A DNA stretch of 64,000 nt from Luscinia megarhynchos (GCA_034336665.1 CM067592.1:42314045-42378044), one strand, 5' to 3'; shown: positions 49,141-61,850, counted from the first letter of the stretch. Made by a program: numbers and translations. The notes: generated by a model not told the origin, from the letters alone.

Positions 49141-50734
49141 CTGAAAAACAGTAATGAAATGACAAGTGCTTTCATAGAGCAGACTCCAAGCATCAAATCT
49201 CAAGGCAGAACTTCAAGATGTTTAACTACTCAAAATATCTAGGCAATTTGCAGCTCCCACTTCTCTTGCTTAAACTTGACCACAAGGTACCAAAAAAGCC
49301 TGCCAAATAACCATAAAGGTCTCCCCCACTTAATTCTGGAAGCCAGACAGATGTTTGTCTTGTGTTCACTTACACACAAGTCAACTTTCACATTTACCAT
49401 GCAATGCTCTCTTTATGGAGAAACAAGGTAAAAAGTTGGTTTCAAAAAAAAAAAAAAACCAAAAAAAGCAAACAAACAAAAAAAAACCACCAAAAAAAAA
49501 CCACCAAAAAACCAAACCAAAAAAACCCAACAACAAATACCCCAAACAAACCAGAATCTCATTTATTGCCTTGTATCCTGTGCTTAAGGTTAGAACTCCA
49601 TTTAACAAAAGGACTTGGAGATAATTACTTTCAATGTTTGGCTGATTTCCCTGTCCTCAATTCAACCTCTTATATTTTCACCACATCACAATCTCATCTT
49701 CATGAAGATTAGAAAATGTGCTGAAAGATTTTAAGTAATTTTTTTCTCTTAAAGGCAAGAATTCTGCAGAAAATGTCAGTAAACTTTAGCTGCTGGGGTT
49801 TTGTGATATTGACTGCTGACTAAAGAAACCCAGAATGCTTTTACAATTTATCAGTGCTTTCTTCTGAGAAAACTTGCTGGATTTTACTCTAAAAAGCAGC
49901 TAATCAGTGGCTGATTTATTTATTATATACTCCAGATTCCAGGGGTTTACAAAATATTTTGCACTAAATTCTTGGAATGGTTTCCCACAATAATTAGGAA
50001 AAAATATCCTAAGAAGTCATGAGAATCTTCCTCTAGCATACACATGAGGGTATATTTTACAGAAACATATTCTACACCTGCCACTTAAAAACACTGTCAA
50101 GAAATTTCCTACGCAACAACAAAGTGAGGGACTTGAGAAGCAGAATTTTTATGTCTTGGTGTCTAGTTATAGTGAACAAAGAATAACATGGAATAAAAAT
50201 GGAGAAAATTAGTTTGCCTTGCAAAAGGCCTTGACAAAGCATGTAGGCTCCAGAATAGAATATAAAGCCTGGTGACACAGTGAAATTCTGGTTGATGCCT
50301 ATATGAAAACTCCACTGTGGTCACTAGCTATGCATGAGGTAGAATACTCTAATATTTTTCACTCTTATATCCAAAGAGAGGTCCTTCTCAAGAAAGTACA
50401 AAAACCAAGTTTTCTCCCCTTGTTTTCTTTCTATTATGCACTGTGTTATTTACAAGACATGATATCCAAGAATATGATTCTGCAAGATCACTGCTTGTGT
50501 AACAGCTAGCAAACAGAAGCCAATACCATGGGAAGGATGCATCATTACTTATTTGATGCTTATCAGACGACACTATTTCCTGATCAAGCCATAAACAAGA
50601 TGTCAAGGTAAAAAACAACCACCAACCAAACAATAAAACCCCATTTTGAACTCATCTAGTGCATTCATTCCATTGTCAGTATACCTATTTTATGGAACCA
50701 GATCCTTAGACTTTGAGAGCAAGGGGAAACTTAC
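49141..50734 (-). other. SLC44A1: SLC44A1 intron
   Basis: AT-rich intron with an A-rich low-complexity patch at 49446-49545 and nothing else recognised. Confidence 0.8.
49446..49545. repeat. A-rich low-complexity tract (A-runs with CC/CAAC)
   Basis: Long A runs interrupted by CC, CACC and CAAC. It gives poly-Lys frames on the + strand that are not genes. Confidence 0.9.
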
Positions 50735-50971
50735 CATGAGAACTTTATCCATGTAGAATTCCCTGCCAGGGCTCCCATCATTGTATTTTGTATCGATGGC
50801 AAAACATAAGAAAAGGACATCAACAACCATTTCATAAATGGAAAGGAAGCAGTGAGCAACCAGGAATGCAAAGAGGCAGACAATGATGAGTGGCAGCACC
50901 CAGATGGTGTAATCTCGTTGGTAATTCAGCAACATAATGCCAGCCAAACCTGTGCTGCAGACAATCAGGAC
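50735..50971 (-). CDS. SLC44A1: SLC44A1 exon, last transmembrane helices and family signature
   Basis: 79 codons. [15 protein letters not shown] and [20 protein letters not shown] are membrane segments, followed by [17 protein letters not shown] and the highly conserved choline-transporter-like block [19 protein letters not shown]. The last blocks are essentially identical to human CTL1. Acceptor TTCTTCTTCAG, donor ATG followed by GTAAGT. Phase 0 on both sides. Confidence 0.97.
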
Positions 50972-52698
50972 CTGAAGAAGAAAATGGTAGACAACTCTAA
51001 TGGGCAGACGCCTTTTGATATTTTTAGTTTGGTCTGTTGTTGATATTTTTTGTTTGGTCTGCCAGGGTTAGAACTAGAGGTTACAGATGGCAGGTAACCA
51101 AGATCTCTACCTCCAGGATTCCCCACGTCCCTGAGAATAAATGACATTTAATTCATTTTTCAGCAGGTTCAAGTAAATTGTTACAGATCCTTCAGCTCAA
51201 AGAGTATTTTTCAGAGAAAATTACATTTATATTCTGCGGTCATCATTCTAGTACAACATTCCTGTAAAAAAGAATTTTATCCTGTCAATTATATAAACCC
51301 CACAACCAGATGCAACACATCAACTAACTAACGTGCAGTTGTATTTTTTTATTTGGAGTGTAGGGAGAAGTTAGGTAATAGGAGAATGGTATGTTTGGCA
51401 TTTTGCAAGTGGAAACAACTTCCAAGCTTGTATAATATCTATTTCCTCTGCATACAGGAGAGAAAGTAGATTAGAATTCACATGAGGTACTTCATGTAAT
51501 AGTCTCTAAAGAACTACACTATGTGTAAAGCCCTAACAGATATTCCACTGGGTACCAATCTGGTTTTGGCAAAACCAGAAAGACAAAATTGGTGTTGCCA
51601 CTTGATTTTCTTAATATTTCTGAATATATTATTATGAACTGCAACTGAACACAATCATAAAATAGGTCAGCTTTTACGAAAACACCACATTGAACTGGTA
51701 GAGGAGATGCTGATAGAGTGCATTATTTTAGCTGACACTAATTTTTATACATACTGTTCATTTGAGCATTTCTGTCACCTGAACATTTTTCTAATAATCT
51801 CAGACATCTTTTCAGGACGTGTTTCCTAACACTTTTCAGATTCCTCAGTAAAACTTTGTTATGTAATTTCAGGCTCTCCCAAGCACCTGTATCCCCCTTA
51901 TGTGTTTATTCCTTCTCTCATCTTACTCACTTATTTACTGGGTTTAAAGTTCAGACGACTGTACTCTGATGTAACAGAAGTAGAGGAATGTAAGGAATAC
52001 AGATCAGTCCAACCATTGTCCAGATAGTCAGCCACAGATTATTTAAGTAGACAGGTATTTATTGTTTCAGTAAGTTATGGCACTTCAAAGGATAGAAGTA
52101 ATTCACTGGATTACATTTCCACACAGTATATCTCCATTAGCTGGAAATCCAACAGGCTGGCTGATCGCAGAAATTATTCTAGTTTCCTTTTAATTCTCAG
52201 AGTAGAACTAATTTAGTTGCTTAAGTTGGTGGTTCCTCATAGCAGGCTCTACAGGCCTGCTAATCAGATCTTCCAGTCCGATTTTGTCATGAAAGGTAAT
52301 CAATAATGTGTCAAGTTTTCAACATAAACTTAAAGAGCCCATACTAAACAGAATTTAAAAGAAAAGCATTCATTCCTTAAAATTCTATGTCTTAACCACA
52401 AAATCAAAACCTTAGACTTTTTAATAACTTTTCTTTTGACTCTCTAAAAAAATAAAAAAAAACAGAAAGTGTCATAGACTTCAGGTATTCCTCTCTGGTC
52501 AATTTTACTAAATGTAAGTAGATCATGCGTTCATGATCCCTGTCCTGAATGGCCCTTTCCTAATATGATGCAGCTAAATGCAATAATGTGCACACAAAGA
52601 AACAGGATTTTTAAGGCATTTTGAATTAGGGTTCAAGCCATTGCTAAAGAAATATTGCTTCTACATAGGTCTGTAATAGCTGTATGCAGCAGACATAC
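50972..52698 (-). other. SLC44A1: SLC44A1 intron
   Basis: Unique-looking AT-rich intron. A direct duplication of about 20 bases (GATATTTTT...TTTGGTCTG) occurs at 51017-51061. No other elements seen. Confidence 0.75.
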
Positions 52699-52836
52699 CT
52701 TTCCTAGAAACAGCATAAAATCCCCAACTGTGTTTATGGCAGCCACTCGCAAAGCGTTTTCCACTAGGATAACAAAGGCATCCTTTGCTGAGGTGCAGAA
52801 ATTGGTGCTGTTGATAGCTGTGGCTGTATATGCATT
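52699..52836 (-). CDS. SLC44A1: SLC44A1 exon ([20 protein letters not shown] region)
   Basis: 46 codons beginning [20 protein letters not shown] and continuing through [20 protein letters not shown] to MLFLGK. This is a strongly conserved part of CTL1 between transmembrane helices. It contains one N-x-T/S sequon (NST), whose topology makes glycosylation uncertain. Acceptor TTTTCTTAG, donor GTATGT. Phase 0 on both sides. Confidence 0.96.
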
Positions 52837-53888
52837 CTAAGAAAAGGAGATTGAAGATTTATTCATAGAATGATCAGGTATTTCAGACGAAGGGTGGGGA
52901 AGGTGAGGGGGAAGATACAGCTTCTGAGGAAGACACATTCATCATGTGATTTTAATGAACAAAACTTCCCTTGAGAGCTGTTGAATCAAGCAACATGAAC
53001 CGGCTGACAGAAGATTATATGAGATAAAGAATTACTATTCTACTCCTTTCCTGCTCATAATTTATGCAGTAACAAGTTTGTTCAAAAAAACTCATTAAAC
53101 AGAATACGCAATTTCTCTGCAGGAGGAGGTGAACAGTAGCATAGCTACAGAAATTAAATAGTTCAAAAAAAATTTGGAAATATAAAAGAATCTGAGTATC
53201 ATACAAGTCAACCAAGATAATTTCTAAACACTTAACTAGACTGAATTCAAGGTTAGTGAGGACAGTTTTCAAGGATTACATTGGTCATTTAAAATGCTTT
53301 CTTATTATTTTATTTTCTACATTTCCCCAAGCACAAAAAAATAACAGCAGTGAAAGAGATATTATGTACAAAATATTTATGTATCTGATATTTATTCATG
53401 TGATATTTATGGCCCATATATCCACTTTTCCAAGAATCAGCTAGTGTGTTGCACTTTGCAATCTTTTTTGCCTTTGTAGATGGTGATGACAATATGATGT
53501 TTTGTATAGTTTTTACAGAGTGAGAATCTTAAACATTACACGTAGAAAAGCTTAATTCTCTTTTCATAGCAAAAATATTTTGAAACTCTGATGTAGCTTG
53601 ACTGAATAGACACAAGGGGGAATGTCTCCGATCACTAAGCATATTGTTATAATGTTGAGAAATCATGTTCACAAAGATCAGTATGGCTATTTGTTAGTTC
53701 TTGTTTATATTCCAAAGGTCAGTGTAATGATTTGCAGTGTAATTTCAGTAATGGAGACAAGACTGAAGTATTGTCATTCAAGTTCAGTTCCAAAGTACAA
53801 TATATTACGTGTTGGCATGAGATTGCACTCTGGGAATATATATGCCAGTATCAGCCCTTACACAAAACTTAAATATGGAAAATCTTAC
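52837..53888 (-). other. SLC44A1: SLC44A1 intron
   Basis: AT-rich intron of about 1 kb. No repeats or genes recognised. Confidence 0.8.
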
Positions 53889-53972
53889 CTGATTTAAATA
53901 GGTCAGGCACTTTTCTAGACACCAAAGGCAGCAAATGCAGGCTTTAAGCATACAGCGAGCACAAGCGTTTTC
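53889..53972 (-). CDS. SLC44A1: SLC44A1 exon, cysteine cluster
   Basis: 28 codons, [18 protein letters not shown] then [10 protein letters not shown], with seven cysteines. The same cluster is present in mammalian CTL1, where it lies on a loop between membrane helices. Such clusters are often lipid-modified, but that is an inference here. Acceptor CTTTTCTAG, donor GTAAGA. 84 bases, phase 0 on both sides. Confidence 0.95.
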
Positions 53973-54409
53973 CTAGAAAAGCACAGAATGTGGGAAAACA
54001 CAGATAAAGAGTTTTTATGGAAGAAATATTCCCTTTTGTTTCAATAACTGATTTTCAGCCTGCTAACTTAAGCAATCTGCATCAGTCCCATGGTCCTGTA
54101 AAATCTAAATATTCACAGAGCAATAGGATGGTTTGGGTTGGACGGAACTCCAACCACCACAGGCAGGGACACCTTTCACTAGACCAGGTTGCTCAAAATC
54201 TCATCCAATACGACCCAGAACACTTCCAGGGATGGGGTATCGACAACTTCTCTGGGTAACCTGTTCTAGTGCCCCACCACCCTCATAGTGAAAAATTTCT
54301 TCTTACCCCTGATCTATTGCAAAACAAAACTTCCAACCTCCCACACTGATTAAATAAACAGGCAAATATATCAGGCCTTGAGCAAGAAAATGACATCTGT
54401 TTCTCTTAC
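53973..54409 (-). other. SLC44A1: short SLC44A1 intron containing a CR1
   Basis: A 437-base intron, about half of which is a CR1 fragment. Confidence 0.85.
54124..54345 (-). mobile_element. CR1 LINE 3' fragment, antisense on + (same strand as SLC44A1)
   Basis: The + strand reads GGATGGTTTGGGTTGGACGG, then GGCAGGGACACCTTTCACTA, ACCAGGTTGCTCAAAATCTC, ACTTCCAGGGATGGGG, ACAACTTCTCTGGGTAACCT and TGTTCTAGTGCCCCACCACC. This is the familiar reverse of a CR1 3' end, with a short internal deletion near 54143. It lies about 65 bases from the exon at 54410. Confidence 0.93.
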
Positions 54410-54566
54410 CTTTCCTTTAAGTTGTGTGTGAATATACATAAGAATCATTCGTGGTATCTTCACTAGCGTGATAATGAAAGACCCCTTTGCTACTGTTCCT
54501 AGGTGGTAACAAACAAGGCGATTAACAGATGCCAGAATAGGAGTAAATGGCAGATTTCTTTTCTCC
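54410..54566 (-). CDS. SLC44A1: SLC44A1 exon ([14 protein letters not shown] region)
   Basis: It finishes an Arg codon started in the previous exon, then has 52 codons. [18 protein letters not shown] is followed by [20 protein letters not shown] and [14 protein letters not shown]. The [17 protein letters not shown] block is a conserved CTL-family motif preceding a membrane segment. A Cys replaces the Ile-Arg found in human at the NRL-x-x-YH position. Acceptor TTTTCAACAG, donor GTAAGA. Confidence 0.96.
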
Positions 54567-57500
54567 CTGTTGAAAAGAGAAAAAAAAATGAAGTAAAATA
54601 ATTAGTTTTATATAACATCATCTAGAAGTGCTACAAATTCTCAATAAAACAATGTGCAAAAGGAATATATTATCCTCTACTGGCTTTCAGGATATATTGC
54701 TCACTCCACTCTGACAATCTGTGTAACTCACAGATTTGTCTCTGATGCAGGACTACAATAAGGAATCGATATGTCATACTGTCAGAGATTGAAATATTAT
54801 AGTTATGGCTTAAAGCATTTTTATGAAGGACTTTTGCCTATTATAACAAAACTTTATAACAAAAGATGCATGAAAGACCACCACAGCCTGAATGAGCCTC
54901 CTGACTGAGGCCCTGGACTGCAAGTTGATGGAGATAAGATAAAGTAACGCAATTCTGGGCTGGGGAAAAAAATACATTCACAGGGGACTTAAGCCTCACA
55001 CCTTCAGGGTGGAGACCACAGGCCCAGGGCTATCAGTTGCCAGGCTCAAACAGACCCTCACACCAAAGAGTGGGAGCAGAAAGGAGAGGTTTTGGGTGTG
55101 TGGTAAAGTCTCTGGTGAGAGACGCTGACGGCCAATACGCTGCTCTGCAGGCCTGTCCAGCTGCAGCCATCTCTTCACTCAGGAAAGCCTCATCTACAGG
55201 ACATCTACCTGAATGACAGCAGAAGGGGTGTCATGGCCTATCAGAAGTTCCCCCCACAAGGGGCCCCCAGATCCTGCACCAGGGCACTGCAACATGATGC
55301 AACAGATCCACAGTGTTGCAAGGGACAGCATTAAACTTGCCCTCTCTAAGGCATTCCCTCCTCATCCAAATGTATATTAATCAATTGGATTCTATACTTT
55401 CTGGGGTGCAGGGGACACTCACCACCGAGGAGACTAGATGGAGGGAAGCCACAAGATGTTGTTGGGACCCTTGGAAGCATGGTAAGTTTCTACCTAACCA
55501 CTGTCCTTCTCCCTGTTTCCCTGCCTGATCTTTTTCTACATCCATCTTTCTTTCTTCCCCTTTGCCTCTTCTACTATTAAATAATATATATCAATGGGGT
55601 TTTTTGTCACCAACATCTAACCTCCTTTGGTTTTAATCAAGTTTTGGAGTATGTTTTGAACCTTTCTGCATTCCATTCATTTTATTCACAGAGAATTAGT
55701 TTTCTTAGCTCTTCTGTGTTAAATTGATTCATAACATATATGAGTAGTGTGGTGGTGCCTCCCCTTTGTCCCTTCCCACCTTGGGCTGCATTATGATCTC
55801 AGAAATGCTTGTTAGGGCCCTGTCTTGACAAAGAGCACCTGGGCTCACCTCCCTGAACTTATCAGAAATACAGTCTGCTCCCAGGAACTTGCCCTCCCTA
55901 ACAAGATCCTATTCTTAAATGAACTGCCTTGTAAACTTTTTTTTTTGTGCTTATTTTTAGTTTCTACCAACCTAGGTAGAACATTTCTATTACTTGCAAA
56001 CAAAGCTACAGACCTGAATTGTGAACAAGATAGAAAATTACTATGACTAAATCAAATTATCTTGCAACCTTGTAAACTCCTTGACCACAGTGGGCTATGA
56101 CCAGCACCTCCTTTTGAGTGGGACCTCTCTGAGCCACTGAACACTCATGTCTGTGATACTCAGACGACCAACGCCAAATGCTGCTGACAGAGCCTGGGCT
56201 GACACCCCACTCCTCAAGCCTCAACCCTTCACCTGCTGAGAAGGTGCAGAGACATCCAACCTGAGCACTTCACTGAACTTGTTGTGCTCATAGTAAATTC
56301 TATATACTCTTCTATTAAATTTGTTAAATTACACTACTGATTAAGTGCTGTTTAGCTCTTCAGGCCTAAACTATTGGCCAAGTCTGGGTGTAAGAGTGAC
56401 AAGATTGTGATTCAATGAGAGGGTCTCACTCATTTCTTTCTATCCTTATCCTTTCTTATCCTTAATCTTTTTCCATCCCCAGCATCCACATAAATAATTT
56501 AAGATTAATCTTTAGATTAATTTATTTTAGTCCTACTTTTCCTTTTTAAAGTGTGATTTTATCATCTACTAAGTAGTAGAGTGAATCTTGTCAATGAACT
56601 GTCATACTTTAACTTCTATTCTAACCTGCTTTTGACAATACCTTGGCCCGTGATTCTTTAGCAACTGGAAATATTCATTGATGACAGGTATTCTTACTAG
56701 CAGTTGGTTGCATTACCACTATTAACAAACAACTGGCAATTCCCATAAAGTTGCATGTATGGTATGCAATTCAAAACCTTCCAAAACAATAAGAAATACT
56801 TTTTCAGTCAGACTACTGATAAACTTGCCTTTTCCTTGCTTGTTCTTTTGGAGATCTTTGTGTAGACTTTAGACTTATTATTGATTGATCAGGTAAACTC
56901 TGCTCAGATTTTCTGCATTACTGATTTAGCTATTATGTCCTCAAGGTACCAAGGGTTGAGCCTTAAAACAAGTTATTTAATGCAGTGTAGCTATAATATT
57001 CTTAATTTATCAGATAAATACTCACATTAATGGTTTCAAGGCATTTTTTATTTTCTAGCAAGAAACTCACTTATACATCTTTCTCAAAGAATAGCACAAA
57101 TTAAACATACAAAGGACAGCTCTTCTTCTTTATTAGAAATAAGAGCATGATAATAAGCATATTAAGAAACATGTGCTAACATTCAAAAAATAAAGGATCT
57201 CCCCATCTTAGGAGAAGTGAGAAACTAATTCAGAAAAGATAACAAAAGTAGATTCTTCATTCCATAAAACTAATACCTGCATAATTTAATCCTGAGATGT
57301 TAATGATTAAAATATGTTTGCCAAGTATTGTCTTCCAATTAACTTTTAGGAGAAGACAAATTCTACTCCCTGTTAGGCACAATCACACAAATTGCTTGAG
57401 TCTTATGCCTAAGCAACCTAAGCATTTCCTCCTTTTCAGAGCAGAGTCTGTAATGCAAAATACTTTGAGGCCTGTTATTGCCTGAGTTGAAAGGAATCCA

Positions 57501-58720
57501 TCTGGCTAAGGTGAATGAGCAGTGAACACACAGAAAACATTTCTCCATGGATAACCTCATCTCATTTGATTTGGAAAGCTGCTCATATGCAAAATAATAG
57601 GTAAATGCAAATTAATGGCTTTTCCATTTTTACATGTCACTTTTCAAATAATGATTGTATCTTAAAATGCAAAAAGAAAATAACAGTAGAGAGAAATGAG
57701 GATTTACTAACTTAAAATAAAATTGCTGTTATGGAATTATAGAGTATGGATAAAATAAAAATCATTCACCCTCAGGTGACAGGAAATACATCAACTTACA
57801 GATGAAGCATACACATTGCTAAGCAATCTATTTCCATGCAGAATTATTCTCCTTCCTCTGTATTTTTCTCATTCCTGTACTCAATCTAGTTTAATTATTC
57901 ACAAGATTACATCCCTGTAACATCTTGTAATAACTTCAAAGATGTATTTCATTGGTATACTGGAGAACTTCATCATTAATAAAATAACAAAATTTCTGAC
58001 AGCACAGTAAATTGATTCCTTGCTTTTGATATTGTTTTAAAGAGTAGAGCAGAAAATCAGTCAAATGTAGTTCAGGTAATAGCCTCAATTAAAAAGACAA
58101 AGCAATTACACATTCATGATCTGAATCATGCAGTTGAAAAATATCTGCATACATTATCCTAAAAACTGACACACAATTTAGTTCACAAATACAGCAAAGG
58201 AATTTGCAGCTTTAAAATTTTATGTGAATTTTTATTTGTATATGATCTTGCCAGAATCTAAATGTAAATGATGAATCTAATAATATCTTAAGTTACCTGT
58301 GAAAGAAAGATTAATACATACTGTGGAAGCACTGTAAATAAAGGGCACTGTTTCACAATTAAAATAATAATCAACTACTTTCATTATTTTTTTAACCTCT
58401 ACAGATCTTACCAGCATTAACTATTAGCAAAACAGATGACCTTCCAGATGCATCCTACTTTGTAAACAACCACCCATGTCTGTAGAATGTGAACAGGTTA
58501 CAAGGCAAATAAGACTTCAAGTCTTATATGTTAAGAACACCATCTATAAATGGCAAAACAGACAGTTCAGGACTTGATATGATTTAAAAAGAGTCAAGTT
58601 AATTTAACTGTTGCCCAGCTTTCACAATGAACACAAATACTCTCCCCAGAAATCCTGTTGCTCATTATTTCTGCTAAGTCAATGTGTAGGCTACTGTGCA
58701 TAGAGCTAAGTTATCCTTAC
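54567..58720 (-). other. SLC44A1: SLC44A1 intron (about 4.2 kb)
   Basis: AT-rich except for a block of more even composition at about 54880-56401 that looks repeat-derived (listed separately). Confidence 0.75.
54880..56401 (+). mobile_element. possible degraded LTR-element sequence
   Basis: Composition changes abruptly from the flanking AT-rich intron. The right end (56300-56401) has ATTAAA-type signals, then GGCCAAGTCTGGGTGTAAGA and GTGACA, resembling the U5 end of bird LTRs. The left end and any target duplication could not be found and no retroviral protein was recognised, so the call is weak. Confidence 0.3.
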
Positions 58721-58886
58721 CTTGTAAAATAGTATGTCACAACAGCCCCTGCTACTGTCATCTGCTGACAGGCTAGGATAAACTCGCTGATCCAGATGAG
58801 TCCCACTACATGGTACCACCACATGTATTTCAAAGGACCTGCCATCCGAAATTCAACAAATCCTTCTTCATTTGGGACAGGACTAC
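58721..58886 (-). CDS. SLC44A1: SLC44A1 exon ([18 protein letters not shown] region)
   Basis: It completes a Gly codon, then [40 protein letters not shown] and [15 protein letters not shown]. The middle is a transmembrane helix and the [14 protein letters not shown] block is diagnostic of choline transporter-like proteins. Acceptor TTTTATTTGTAG, donor AAG followed by GTAAGG. Enters in phase 1 and exits in phase 2. Confidence 0.97.
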
Positions 58887-60818
58887 CTACAAATAAAAGA
58901 GAGTAAAAAAGAACATTATTCTTACATCAACTCGTAATGAAGGAAGCATATGGTATTAGCAGTTCATAACCAGTTATAGCAGAAACCCCTCCAGTTTCTA
59001 CTCATAGTTTTAAATGTCATGTTTAGGAACACTATTCTTAAGAAAGAGAGCTTTTGAGACAATAGGTATAATGGTATTAGGAAAAAAAACACTTAAAACA
59101 TTTCCACAACTAACGACCATCTCATAGCAATAATTCATATAGTTAAACATAATGGAAGTCTACTTCAGTCATCCTAATTTGCGTTTGCCTCTTCGTCAGT
59201 ATTTTTCATAGGCAGGAATCACTATCAGCTCCTTACATCTAGATGTCAACATCAACAATCGCTTTTGTTTTCCCTATGGTAAGCTTTTCTAGCTTTACAG
59301 CTATTAACAGACATATGGGAACAGCCTTAGAAATTCTAAATAAATTATTTCATATATTCAAAAATGCATCGTCTCTTTGAATAGCAGTGAATAGCAATAT
59401 CACGTACAGAGACTGACAGCATGTCAGAACACTCCTAGAATAAGCTCTATTTCAATGTGTTAATGCACAGCGAGATGTTTCATCTTACACAACAGTTACA
59501 TGAACAGCTGATAAGATTCAGAACAACACTGCAAGGAATCTTGTGTGTATAAAGTGCTTACGTTGAAAACCATGTTTTGACTTAGCACTGACAGCACGTT
59601 ACCCGCATTTCTTAATTACACTTTTATACTTACATATAAAATTAATGTTTTCTTGTGAATAAGTTAACTGTTGAAATAATTCTGGTTTCAGTGAACAAGG
59701 ACTTGGCCTTATTTACACAGTTTATTTAACTGATAATAGTGATGATACTGAGTACATATAAGCTATAAAGATAAATCGTTTTTTGCAGAATCAAGGCAGG
59801 TTGAAGGGTTCTGTCAGTTAACTATAATATCACACTGCATTCTGCTACAAATTTAGCGCCTGTGCAGTAGTCTGACTCAAAGTGAAGAACAGGGCTGAGA
59901 CTCTCAGTGGCGATCATTTTCTGCACATAGCACAGCATGCAATAAAAACTAAAAATTCCATCAGTAATGAGAACAAGAACACGTGAATTCTATTGCCTCC
60001 AACCACTGCTAAGAACTCAGGACATGAAAAATATTTATCTTGTATCACTGTGAAATAGCTTTGTGACTTGAAACACTGCTACTTTTGGGCACTAGCAAAC
60101 AATACATTTCAAAATTTTAAGACATTTAATAATGAATGACAGTCTCTGTTGCCCACAATGTATTAACACACTTTTTTAAAAGGATCTGCTGTGGGTTTTT
60201 TTTTTCTTCTGAAGTAGCCAAGGACCTATAGAATTGATTAATTCCAGAAGCTCTTGTCAGACCCTGAATACAAACAAAGCTTTCACCTTCAATGTACTGA
60301 AGAGCAGGCAGGAATTAGGAGTACATTGGTTGCTCTCAGAATACAGTGCACAAACAGCAGAAAAATCTCCCTAAAGATTCTGGAATAATATTGGACATTT
60401 AAGTTACAAGCAACTGAAAACTAAAATCACAATATTTATATTGTAGGAGACAGTCATTGTGTGCAATGGCCCTTTCCTTACTGTGTACTCATCTGTTGAG
60501 TGCTATCTACAATATCTGGTGACTCCAAGATCATGCTGTCTTTAACTTGTGTGTGTAAAATTAGAGAGAATTATTTGAAAAATTGATATAGCAGTTTTAT
60601 TAATAGAATCTCATGGTTTGCAGCAAGCCAACTTGCATCAAATCAAAAAGTCAGCTTAACACACAAAGTACCATCCTGGAAAAGAAGACTCAAAAGTCAG
60701 TGAAGCAGACAGGAATAGAAGCACAAGTGGGCTTTTTGCTTTGAGATTCCCATGGCTTTCTTCTGCTAGACATCATACAAAAAGAAGTGAAATTTATTAA
60801 AAGTAAGTGTCTGCTTAC
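58887..60818 (-). other. SLC44A1: SLC44A1 intron
   Basis: Unique AT-rich intron of 1.9 kb. No elements recognised. Confidence 0.8.
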
Positions 60819-61005
60819 CTGTAGTACCGAGAAAAAGCAGGACTGTGATCCAGTATGTCCAGAAGACGATAAGCACAAAGAACGTCCAAAATGGCTGGAA
60901 GACTAACAGCGGCAAGTGAATGAAGACCTTGCCAGCCACGTGGAACAAGGCAATGGTGAGAGCTACTCTTTTGCGCATAATTAGCACGATCAAGAGCATG
61001 ATAAC
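60819..61005 (-). CDS. SLC44A1: SLC44A1 exon, transmembrane pair
   Basis: 62 codons plus one base. [40 protein letters not shown] and [22 protein letters not shown] form two membrane helices joined by a conserved loop, nearly identical to human CTL1. Acceptor CTGCTCTAG, donor ACAG followed by GTAAGC. Exits in phase 1. Confidence 0.97.
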
Positions 61006-61369
61006 CTAGAGCAGGAAGTTTCCAAATCACATTTTAGAGTACTGAAACAGAATCAAGCTACTCTTTTGCACAGCTAGGACATTCAAACATACTAAATTAA
61101 CACATACTCTATCTTCAAGATCACAAGATGAAAATGTAAACCCTCTATCAGCTTTTCTGGCAACAAATTATTTTTCCAAATTATACTTTTTTGAAATTCC
61201 ATTCTCATAATTATGTATTTGGAATCATCATCAGCCTTAAGCTGATGAAATAAGACCAGGTTCTATCCTCAATTATGTTTTACAAAGCAGTGAAATCAGC
61301 AAGTTTTAACCTTTAATTACCTTTAAGGTAACTTAAAATTTATATGACCATGGTGTTGTGCCCTTATAG

Positions 61370-61495
61370 GATGTATGTATATGTGTGTACAACAACATAG
61401 GGAGTAAGAATCTAGGAGAGGGAACAGAGAGGAACTTTTGGATTAGGATATGAAGCCACAAGAAGAACAGAAGTGGGAGACTACAATTCCTGTGA
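61370..61495 (+). repeat. dispersed direct repeat, copy 1
   Basis: It contains ATGTATATGTGTGTACAACA, then AGGGAGTAAGAATCTAGGAG and CTTTTGGATTAGGATATGAA. It pairs with 62403-62528 in the same orientation at roughly 80-85% identity by eye. Confidence 0.85.
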
Positions 61496-61757
61496 ATTTA
61501 GTCAAACAGTGTCAGTTTTGGCAGTAAATTCAGTGACTCTGAAATGAACAGCAAGGCCTGAAGAAGATAAATCTGTTCAATTGGTGTTGAGAACAACTTC
61601 TTTCAGAAGTAGGCTAAGGACTTTTAATGCACTGAAATGACTATGTACCTCTGAACTGAGAACCTAAGAAAAATCTCTTTGGATTGGCAGTCCAACCTCA
61701 TACCTATTCTTGAATGTCCCTGTGGACATTTTAAAGCAGATGAAAGTACCTGCAGGG

Positions 61758-61850
61758 CTAGAAAGTCTCTCCTGACTCAAAATCATATATTAGAGAACAG
61801 TTCCTAGAAAGTCTCTCCTGACTCATAATTAGATGTTAGAGAACAATTCC
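61758..61850. repeat. 46-bp tandem duplication, two copies
   Basis: CTAGAAAGTCTCTCCTGACT starts at 61758 and again at 61804, and TTAGAGAACAGTTCCT / TTAGAGAACAATTCCT closes each copy. Confidence 0.92.

Noticed and set aside
49355..49712. Lysine/asparagine-rich frames on the + strand
   Set aside because: They are translations of an A-rich low-complexity patch within an intron.
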